DNA of 64,000 bases, from the NCBI RefSeq assembly GCF_014648415.1, contig NZ_BMRB01000009.1:1-64000 (forward strand), in the 5' to 3' direction. Each line of letters begins with the position of its first letter. Positions within the stretch are counted from its first letter, which is position 1. The stretch comes from Actinokineospora fastidiosa (GTDB lineage Bacteria; Actinomycetota; Actinomycetes; Mycobacteriales; Pseudonocardiaceae). Shown one piece after another: positions 54,359 to 60,865 of this stretch. The notes beneath the pieces are model-generated. The model did not search any database and was not told where the DNA came from. It saw nothing but the letters and a program-made list of their open reading frames with translations. Made by a program: the position numbers and the translations under genes.

Positions 54359-54482
54359 GGCGCTGTGCTGGCAGCTGGGCCGCCCGCGCTGGGGGTGTGG
54401 GCGCTGTGCTGGCAGCTGGGCCGCCCGCGCTGGGGGTGTGGGCGCTGTGCTGGCGGCTAGGCCGCCCGCGCTAGGGATCTAG
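54359..54482. repeat. 41-bp tandem repeat, three copies
   Basis: Unit CGCTGTGCTGGCAGCTGGGC plus 21 bp ending GGGTGTGGG. The first two copies are nearly identical; the third has several changes. Degenerate versions continue on both sides (54280-54530). Confidence 0.75.
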
Positions 54483-54539
54483 GCGTCGTGCTGGCGGTCT
54501 GGCCGCCGCGCTGGTGGCTAGGTCGCCGTGTTCGCGTGG

Positions 54540-54690
54540 CGGCTGTGCTGGTGGTGTGGGTGCTGATTGGGGGTGCGGCGGTTGTGCTGGTGGGGTGGGC
54601 GCTGGTTGGTGGCGTGGGGGTTGTGCTGGTGGTGTGGGTGCTGGTCGGTGGCGTGGCGGCTGTGTTGGGGCCTGGCGTGGCTGTCCCGCT
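54540..54690. repeat. 39-bp G/T-rich tandem repeat, three to four copies
   Basis: Unit begins GTTGTGCTGGTGGTGTGGG and continues GCTGGTTGGTGGCGTG. It is related in part to the 41-bp repeat beside it (shared TGTGCTGG). Confidence 0.7.
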
Positions 54691-54861
54691 CCGCTGGCTG
54701 CCAGGTCAGCGCCGTCAGAGACGGGACCGGCAACCGGCTCCCGGGCGCCTTGTCCCGAGTCGGGTTCCCGGCGGTGGTGGCGGCCTCGCTGCCACCTAGC
54801 TTCTCGACGCCCAGGGCCGTGCTGGGTCGACCGGGGGCGGTCCTGTGGCTCGCTGGCGCGG

Positions 54862-55386
54862 TCAGTGGCCCAGAGCGGCCAGGGCGGCGGTGACGGCGGC
54901 CTCGCGGAGGTCGTCGGCGGGGACGTCGCGGAAGTGGATGGTGCAGTCCTGGAGGCCGCCCAGGGCCACCACCGCCCTCGTCGCGGCCTGCAGGTCGGCG
55001 TGGTTGCCCACCAGCAGGGTGGCGAGGCGGCCGCGCCAGGTGAGGACCGTGTCGATGAGGTCGAGTTCGACCAGGGTGCTGGACTCGGTCAGCAGCAGGA
55101 TCGTCTCGTTGCGGTGGCGGTAGTGGAGGTCGAAGTAGCCCTCCAGGAGTCCGCGGGGGGTCGGGGGGTCCGCCTCCTGCGCGCGGACGAACTCCTCGCC
55201 CTCGTCGATCAGGGGCTGGACGATGCTGCGGACCAGCGCCTCCCGGGAGGCGAAGTGGTAGTACAGCGCGGGCTTGGTGATGCCCAGGCTGTCGGCGATC
55301 TCCTGGAGGCTGGTGCGCTGGACGCCCTTGCGGGCGAAGAGCTCGCGGGCCGCGTCCTGGATGCGGGTTCGGGTGTCGCTGGTCAT
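54862..55386 (-). CDS. TetR-family regulator
   Basis: 174 residues. Helix-turn-helix TSLQEIADSLGITKPALYYHF at the N-terminus, then a ligand domain (LLEGYFDLHYRHRNETILLLTE). ATG 55386 or GTG 55389. Divergent from the FAD monooxygenase gene; twin 16-bp operators lie between them. Confidence 0.9.
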   Translation of the reverse strand: MTSDTRTRIQDAARELFARKGVQRTSLQEIADSLGITKPALYYHFASREALVRSIVQPLIDEGEEFVRAQEADPPTPRGLLEGYFDLHYRHRNETILLLTESSTLVELDLIDTVLTWRGRLATLLVGNHADLQAATRAVVALGGLQDCTIHFRDVPADDLREAAVTAALAALGH

Positions 55387-55405
55387 CACGGGGGAGCGTA
55401 ATCGA

Positions 55406-55450
55406 CTTAACGGTTGGTAAGGTGACGGCAGGAACTTACCGACCGTTAAG
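55406..55450. promoter_or_regulatory. Twin TetR operators
   Basis: CTTAACGGTTGGTAAG (55406-55421) and, inverted, CTTACCGACCGTTAAG (55435-55450). The two match at 15 of 16 positions when one is reversed. They flank 13 bp between divergent genes. Confidence 0.75.
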
Positions 55451-55463
55451 TAAGTGGGGAACC

Positions 55464-56663
55464 ATGCGAGTGCTTGTCTCCGGCGCCAGCATCGCCGGGC
55501 CGGTGGTGGCGTACTGGCTGGTCAGGTACGGGTTCGAGGTGACCGTCGTGGAGCGGGCGCAGCGGCTGCGCAAGGCGGGCGGCCACGCGGTCGACCTGTT
55601 CACGCCCGCCATCGACATCTCCGAGCGGATGGGGGTGCTCGACGAGATCCAGGCCAAGGCGACCGGCATCGACCGGATGGTCGTGCACCGCCCGGGCTCG
55701 GCGCGGCCGGTCGGCGTCGACATCGGCAAGGTGTTCACCGCGATCAGCGACCGCCACGTCGAGGTCATGCGCGACGAGCTGAGCGAGATCTACTACAGGG
55801 CCGCCCGCGATGACGTCGAGTACGTCTTCGGCGACTCCATCACCGCCATCGACCCCGACGGCACGGTCGCCTTCGAGCGCGGCGCGCCCCGCCGGTTCGA
55901 CATCGTCATCGGCGCCGACGGCCTGCACTCGAACGTCCGCTCGCTCGTGTTCGGCCCCGAGAAGGACTTCACCGACTTCATCGGCGCCTACCTCGCCGTC
56001 CTGTCGATGCCCGGCCGCCACGCCGACCCCGGCGTCTTCACCGGCCACTTCCGGCCCGACCGCGTCGTCGGCGTCTACGGCGACCGGCACGGCGGCGACG
56101 CCCGCGCGGTGTTCCTGTTCCGCTCCGACCCGCTGGAGTACCACTACCGCGACACCGACCGCCAGAAGGCGCTGCTGCGGGCGGCCTTCGCGGGCATGGA
56201 CCCCATGGTCGACGGCTGGCTCGGCGAACTCGACGCGGGCGGCGCCTTCTACTTCGACTCCATCACCCAACTGCGCATGGACACCTGGAGCCGCGGCCGC
56301 GTCACCCTCGTCGGCGACGCGGGCTACTGCCCCGGCCCCGCGGTCGGCGGCAGCACCAGCCTGGCCGTCCTCGGCGCCTACACCCTGGCGGGCGAGCTGG
56401 CCGCGGCGGGCGGCGACCCCGAGCGCGCCTTCCCCGCCTACGAGCGCGCCATGGCCGACCCGGTGCGGGCCAGCCGCGCCTTCGCCCGCGGCGCGGCCAG
56501 GAGCCTGGTGCCGACGTCCCGGTTCGGCGTGTGGGCGCTGGTCAACGGCTCCCGCCTGGTCGCCGCGCTGCCGACCCCGATCGCCAGGGCGCTGGCCAGG
56601 CTCAACACCAAGGGCGTGCGGCTGCACGACACGATGGAGGTCAAGGACTTCAGCGGCGTCTGA
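55464..56663 (+). CDS. FAD-dependent monooxygenase
   Basis: 399 residues of the PHBH/aromatic hydroxylase group. FAD-binding VSGASIAGPVVAYWLVRYG, DIVIGADGLHSNVRS (DG motif) and LVGDAGYCPGPAVGGSTSLA (GD motif). Related proteins hydroxylate aromatic compounds or inactivate antibiotics. GGGGA stands before the ATG. The divergent TetR gene and twin operators suggest induction by its substrate. Confidence 0.92.
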   Translation: MRVLVSGASIAGPVVAYWLVRYGFEVTVVERAQRLRKAGGHAVDLFTPAIDISERMGVLDEIQAKATGIDRMVVHRPGSARPVGVDIGKVFTAISDRHVEVMRDELSEIYYRAARDDVEYVFGDSITAIDPDGTVAFERGAPRRFDIVIGADGLHSNVRSLVFGPEKDFTDFIGAYLAVLSMPGRHADPGVFTGHFRPDRVVGVYGDRHGGDARAVFLFRSDPLEYHYRDTDRQKALLRAAFAGMDPMVDGWLGELDAGGAFYFDSITQLRMDTWSRGRVTLVGDAGYCPGPAVGGSTSLAVLGAYTLAGELAAAGGDPERAFPAYERAMADPVRASRAFARGAARSLVPTSRFGVWALVNGSRLVAALPTPIARALARLNTKGVRLHDTMEVKDFSGV

Positions 56664-56666
56664 GCC

Positions 56667-57629
56667 TCAGAGCTCGGGCAGGTCCTGGGCCCGGCCGACG
56701 AGCGGGGCCAGCGGGTCCCCGGTCTCGCGCAGCCGGTCGACGACCGTGCGGATGGTCCAGCGGTCGGGGCGCAGGTCGGGGTCGTCGAGCTCGTCCCAGG
56801 TGATCGGGACCGAGACCGGCGCGTTCGGCCGCGGGCGGGCGCTGAACGGGGCGACGAGCGTCTTGTTGATCGCGTTCTGCGTGTAGTCGAGGCGGGCGAG
56901 GCCGCCGCGGCGGTCGCGGTACCACTGCCAGCTCACCAGCTCCGGGCGGACGCGCCCCACCACCCGGGACAGCTTGCCGACCCATTCGCGGGTGTCGTCG
57001 AAGGTGTAACCGGCGCGGATGGGGACCCAGATCTGGACGCCGCGCTGGCCGGTGACCTTCGGCATGCCGTCGACGCCCAGGTGCGCCAGCCCGGCCCGGT
57101 AGAGGCGGGCGAGGTCGAGGATGTCGGCGAAGGTGGTGCTCTCGCCCGGATCGATGTCGATCAGCGCCCAGGTCGGCTGGTGGACGTCGGGCAGCCGGGA
57201 GGTCCACGGGTGCAGCTCGATCGCGCCGAAGTTGGCCATCCAGACCAGGGCGGCGACGCTGTCGAGCACGGCGTAGCACTGGGTCTCGTCCGCGTCGGCC
57301 TCGGTGTTGTGCCAGCGGGTCAGCCAGTCCGGCGCGTGGTCGGGGACCTCCTTGTGCCAGAAGCCGGGCCGGTCGACGCCGTCGGGGTAGCGGTGGGTGT
57401 TGACCGGTCGGCCCTCCACATAGGGCAGCAGATAAGGGGCGACGACCGCGTGATAGCGGATGAAATCGCGCTTGGTGACCGGTGGATCGCCGGGGAACAA
57501 CTGCTTGTCCAGGTTGGTCAGGCGCAGCCGCCGCCCGCCGACGGCCCACGTCCCGGTCGCGCCGAGCCGGTCGAGCGCGGCGAGTTCGTCCGCGTCGGCT
57601 TCCGACCAGGCCCTGACGCCGGTTCCCAC
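56667..57629 (-). CDS. LigD-type polymerase domain protein (stand-alone)
   Basis: 320 residues covering only the polymerase/primase (PolDom) part of LigD, with no ligase or nuclease domain. AEP-family catalytic Asp pair in ALIDIDPGE, plus GRPVNTHRYPDG, FWHKEVP and KVTGQRGVQIWVP. It would fill in or add ribonucleotides at double-strand breaks during NHEJ, together with Ku and a ligase encoded elsewhere. GTG start. Confidence 0.92.
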   Translation of the reverse strand: MGTGVRAWSEADADELAALDRLGATGTWAVGGRRLRLTNLDKQLFPGDPPVTKRDFIRYHAVVAPYLLPYVEGRPVNTHRYPDGVDRPGFWHKEVPDHAPDWLTRWHNTEADADETQCYAVLDSVAALVWMANFGAIELHPWTSRLPDVHQPTWALIDIDPGESTTFADILDLARLYRAGLAHLGVDGMPKVTGQRGVQIWVPIRAGYTFDDTREWVGKLSRVVGRVRPELVSWQWYRDRRGGLARLDYTQNAINKTLVAPFSARPRPNAPVSVPITWDELDDPDLRPDRWTIRTVVDRLRETGDPLAPLVGRAQDLPEL

Positions 57630-57667
57630 GCAGGCGGGCTACCCGCCCGGGACCCCTCCGACACGCG

Positions 57668-57704
57668 GAACGGGGGGAAGGGCGGCTCGCCCTTCCCCCC
57701 GTTC
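57668..57704. terminator. Hairpin terminator
   Basis: 16-bp perfect stem (GAACGGGGGGAAGGGC with GCCCTTCCCCCCGTTC), 5-nt loop, 10 bp after the stop of the wall protein gene. Confidence 0.8.
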
Positions 57705-57713
57705 ACCGGCCGC

Positions 57714-58751
57714 TTAGGCCTGGCCGCGCCGCATGCGGGCCAGCCAGATGCCGCCGCCCGCGATGCCCGCGAGCAGGGCGAGCACGCCCAGCCACGGGAG
57801 CGCCGACGAGGACGGCGTCACGCCGCCGCCGGTCTCCGGCGCGCCGAGCGGGACGATGGACCCGTTGCCGTGGCCGTTCCCGCCGTTGCCGTTGCCCGGC
57901 GGGGTGGTGTCAGTGGTCGACGTGCCCGGGGTGGTGGTCCCCGGCGTGGTCGTGCCCGGCGTGGTCGTCCCGGGGGTGGTGGTGCCCGGGGTCGTGGTGC
58001 CGGGGGTGGTCGTGCCCGGCGTGGTGGTGCCGGGAGTGGTGGTTCCCGGGGTCGTGGTCCCCGGAGTCGTGGTCCCCGGCGTGGTGGTCGACGGCGTCGT
58101 CGTCGAGACCGTCGTGCTGGGGGTGGTGTGCGTCGTGCTGGGGGTGGTGTGGGTGGTGCTCGGGGTGGTGTGGGTGGTGCTGGGAGTGGTGTGCGTGGTC
58201 GTGCTGGGCGTCGTGGTGCCCGGCGTCGTGTGGGTCGTGCTGGGGGTGGTGTGCGTGGTGGTGCCCGGCGTGGTGTGGGTGGTGGTGCCGGGCGTCGTGT
58301 GCGTGGTGGTGCCCGGAGTCGTCGTTCCCGGCGTGGTGGTCCCCGGCGTGGTGTGCGTGGTGGGGGTGGTCGTCGTCGTGCACTGGCACGGCTGCGACGG
58401 GTTGGGCGGGTTCGACGGGGTCGGCTGGCACTCCCGGTCGCACGGGGAGGGGTTCTCGCACTGTCCCTCGCACGGCTCCGACGGCCCGTGCGGCCCGCAC
58501 GGTCCCGAGCACTGTCCCGGCGGGTCGCCGGGCTCGCACGGCCCGGAGCACTGCCCCGGCGGGTCGCCGGGCTCGCACGGGCCCGAGCACTGCTGCGGCG
58601 GATCGCCCGCCTCGCACGGTCCGGAGCACTGCGATGGCGGGTCACACGGCCCCACGCCGCAGCCGGGCTCGGTGGCGGACGCGGGCAGTGTGCTGACCAT
58701 GGCGAGCGCGGCCAGAACGCCGAGAGCGGCGAAAAGTCGGCGAGTTCTCAC
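57714..58751 (-). CDS. Cell-wall-anchored Cys-rich, Thr-repeat protein
   Basis: 345 residues. Signal peptide (LFAALGVLAALAMVSTLPASA), a region of about 95 residues with 16 Cys built on a 13-residue repeat (CEPGDPPGQCSGP), a long Thr/Pro region with many PGTTT and HTTPS repeats, then APETGG, a hydrophobic helix and a basic tail (RMRRG), the layout of a sortase substrate. GTG 58751 has AAAGG upstream. A class F-like sortase gene lies 0.8 kb away. Probably a stalk-like surface protein with a disulfide-knotted tip. Confidence 0.85.
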   Translation of the reverse strand: MRTRRLFAALGVLAALAMVSTLPASATEPGCGVGPCDPPSQCSGPCEAGDPPQQCSGPCEPGDPPGQCSGPCEPGDPPGQCSGPCGPHGPSEPCEGQCENPSPCDRECQPTPSNPPNPSQPCQCTTTTTPTTHTTPGTTTPGTTTPGTTTHTTPGTTTHTTPGTTTHTTPSTTHTTPGTTTPSTTTHTTPSTTHTTPSTTHTTPSTTHTTPSTTVSTTTPSTTTPGTTTPGTTTPGTTTPGTTTPGTTTPGTTTPGTTTPGTTTPGTTTPGTTTPGTSTTDTTPPGNGNGGNGHGNGSIVPLGAPETGGGVTPSSSALPWLGVLALLAGIAGGGIWLARMRRGQA

Positions 58752-59140
58752 GTATCGCCTTTCGTGGATAGCGGATTCGGTCGGTCGCGTTCTGGACTTT
58801 GTCATCGTCAAGCGCAACGCGGACGTTCTACACCGGACAGTCGCCGCATGACACCTCGAAACGTTCGCCAGCGTGTCGGATTTCCCCGGTGGTCCGGCCG
58901 AGCAAGCCAACTGGCCGCCACGATTGGTTGATTTTCGATCTCGACACGGTGTTCAACGCCCGTTGTTGATCGCTCTGCGCAGGGATCGGCTCGGGGATCA
59001 ACTCGACCGGGTGACGTTCTCACTCGATCGGCGATTGTGGACGGAGAAGCGCGGTCGGATTCGAGTAGGTTTCCCCATGCGGACCCCTCATGCGTCAACC
59101 GGTTCGCTGATGATCATCCATAGGCTAAGGAGCTGGAGCA
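58752..59140. other. Divergent promoter region of wall protein and rodlin-like genes
   Basis: About 390 bp. The right half holds the conserved promoter block (listed separately). On the left, no clear -10 is seen for the wall protein gene. Confidence 0.5.
59011..59074 (+). promoter_or_regulatory. Conserved promoter block, copy A
   Basis: A 35-bp block beginning GTGACGTTCTCAC and ending GATTGTGGACGGA, followed 50 bp from its start by TCGAGTAGGTTTCC. 32 of the 35 positions and the spacing are the same in copy B at 63862. Likely -35/-10 region of a developmental sigma factor. Confidence 0.65.
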
Positions 59141-59461
59141 GTGCTGAAGAAAGCTGGAATCGTCACGTCCGCTGTCGCGGGACTCATGATGATCGGCGGG
59201 ACCGCGTTCGCCTGCCCGGGCATGTGCGACGACGACTGGGACGGCCCGAGCACCATCGACCGCGACGACAACATCGAGCAGGTCGGCCTGGTGAACGTCG
59301 ACGACGTCGACATCCTGGAGAACGTCAACATCCCGATCTGCGCGACCAACAACAACATCGCGGTGGGCCTGGTCGCCGTCGCGGCGAACCTGCTGAACCC
59401 GACCGAGTTCGACCGCTGTGTCGAGGGCACGATCTGGACCGGTGACGAGGTCTCCGACTGA
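59141..59461 (+). CDS. Small secreted rodlin-like protein
   Basis: 106 residues. MLKKAGIVTSAVAGLMM signal peptide of the rodlin/chaplin style, cleaved after AFA. The mature part is acidic with four Cys and a hydrophobic VGLVNVDDVDILENVNIP to NNNIAVGLVAVAANLL stretch, like aerial-hyphae surface proteins. GTG with AAGGAG upstream. Followed by a strong terminator. A second gene with the same upstream region starts at the window end. Confidence 0.8.
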   Translation: MLKKAGIVTSAVAGLMMIGGTAFACPGMCDDDWDGPSTIDRDDNIEQVGLVNVDDVDILENVNIPICATNNNIAVGLVAVAANLLNPTEFDRCVEGTIWTGDEVSD

Positions 59462-59490
59462 CCGCCCGCCCGCTGCGGAAGCGGGTGAGC

Positions 59491-59531
59491 GCCCCCCGGG
59501 CTCGTGGCCACGCCGAGCCCGGGGGGCTTTT
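59491..59531. terminator. Rho-independent terminator
   Basis: 14-bp stem (GCCCCCCGGGCTCG with CGAGCCCGGGGGGC), 9-nt loop, then TTTT. It serves the rodlin-like gene and probably also the convergent sortase gene. Confidence 0.88.
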
Positions 59532-59537
59532 CCCTTT

Positions 59538-60143
59538 TCAGGGGACCAGAACCGCGTAGACGATCACATTGGACAGATAGCGGCCGTTCGCCGGGTCGAA
59601 TGCCCCGCCGCAGGTGACCAGCCGCAGTTCCGGCCGTTTCGTCGGCCCGTACACGCGGGTGGACGGGAACCGGTCCTTCGCCACCGTCTCCACCTCGCGG
59701 ACGACGAACCGCAGCGATTCGCGCTCCTCGGTCGTCACCACGATCTCGTCGCCGGGCCGCGCCTCGGCGAGCCGCAGGAACACCCCCGCCCGCCGGTAGG
59801 CGTTCACGTGCCCGAGGATCACCGCAGCGCCGACCTCGCCGGGCCGCGCGCCGAGGGCGTACCAGCCCGCCTGGCCCGGGGTCCGCAGCGGCGGCACCTC
59901 GACGTGGCCGTCCGGCTGCAGTCCAAGGTGGACGAGGGAGGAGCTGATCCCCAGGCGCGGGAAGCGGACCTCGGCGGGCACGGCGACCTCGGGGCGCGCC
60001 TTCACCGCGATGGCGGGCGCGGGCTCGGTCCACGGGACCGGCGCAGCCACCACCGGCTCCGGCCTCGGGGCGACGCCCGATGCCGTCGCGGCCACCAGCA
60101 CGGCGATGACCGACGCTCCACAGCAGACTCGACGCGGCAGCAC
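59538..60143 (-). CDS. Class F-like sortase
   Basis: 201 residues. N-terminal hydrophobic segment (CCGASVIAVLVAATASGV), then a sortase fold: PRLGISSSL, catalytic His in ILGHVNAYR, Cys in LVTCGGAFD, and Arg in GRYLSN. It joins wall proteins to peptidoglycan; the Cys-rich protein 0.8 kb away with APETGG is the likely substrate. The GTG start is by homology; no good ribosome binding site is visible. Confidence 0.9.
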   Translation of the reverse strand: MLPRRVCCGASVIAVLVAATASGVAPRPEPVVAAPVPWTEPAPAIAVKARPEVAVPAEVRFPRLGISSSLVHLGLQPDGHVEVPPLRTPGQAGWYALGARPGEVGAAVILGHVNAYRRAGVFLRLAEARPGDEIVVTTEERESLRFVVREVETVAKDRFPSTRVYGPTKRPELRLVTCGGAFDPANGRYLSNVIVYAVLVP

Positions 60144-60227
60144 GGGAGCCAGGGTAAGGATCCGCTGGTCGACCGGCAAATCACCGCTACCATGGGCGCC
60201 CCGACCGAGTAGGCAGGAGGACCGAGG

Positions 60228-60779
60228 ATGACCGGGCCGCGCCGGGTGGTCGACCACGAGCGCGTCGTCGTCGGCGCCTGCCGGTTCTTCCTGCGGAACG
60301 CGACCGTGGAGATGGACCGGCTGGCGGCGAGCCTGGCGATCAGCAGGGCCACCCTCTACCGGGTCGTGCACACCCGCGACGGCCTGCTCGGGGACGTGCT
60401 CTGGCGCCTCGGCGACCGGCTGCTGACCACGGCCCGCCGCTCCCGCCTGCGCGGCGGGGTCGACGGGGTCCTGGAGGTGACCCGGCTGTTCACCGCGCAG
60501 CTGCGCGCCGCGGGCCCCTTCCGGGCGTTCCTGCTGGCCGAGCCGGAGACCGCGGCGCGCGTGCTGTTCAACGCGGCGGGCGGGGTGCACGCGCGCGCCG
60601 TGGCCGCGCAGCGGGAGATCCTCGCCGAGGCGGGCGCGTGGCCCGCCGACCAGCTCGACCAGCTGGCCTTCCTCTACGTCCGGATCGTCGAGTCCGCGCT
60701 GTACGCGGAGCTGTTCGGCAGCCGCGGCGTGGACCCCGCGCTGGCCGAGCGCGCCGCGCGGGCCCTGCTGACACCCTGA
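60228..60779 (+). CDS. TetR-family regulator (QsdR-like)
   Basis: 183 residues. Helix-turn-helix VEMDRLAASLAISRATLYRV, followed by an HTRDGLLGDVLW region and a helical ligand domain. GGAGG upstream of the ATG. It may control the divergent sortase or the downstream secreted hydrolase gene. Confidence 0.85.
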   Translation: MTGPRRVVDHERVVVGACRFFLRNATVEMDRLAASLAISRATLYRVVHTRDGLLGDVLWRLGDRLLTTARRSRLRGGVDGVLEVTRLFTAQLRAAGPFRAFLLAEPETAARVLFNAAGGVHARAVAAQREILAEAGAWPADQLDQLAFLYVRIVESALYAELFGSRGVDPALAERAARALLTP

Positions 60780-60865
60780 GACGGCCGTCGCACGCTCGCG
60801 CCGGGTTCTGGTCCCCGCCCCGCGTCCGTCGCTACGTTCGGCGCACGTCGAACCAGGGAGACCCC

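Larger units (their letters stand above)
54212..54861. other. 650-bp gene-free, repeat-rich region
   Basis: Contains two G/T-rich minisatellites (listed separately) and no credible gene. A 103-residue ORF across the second repeat has a 13-residue hydrophobic period and is probably an artefact. Confidence 0.7.

Noticed and set aside
54488-54799. 103-residue hydrophobic ORF
   Set aside because: A 13-residue periodic translation of a 39-bp minisatellite, without a good start signal.
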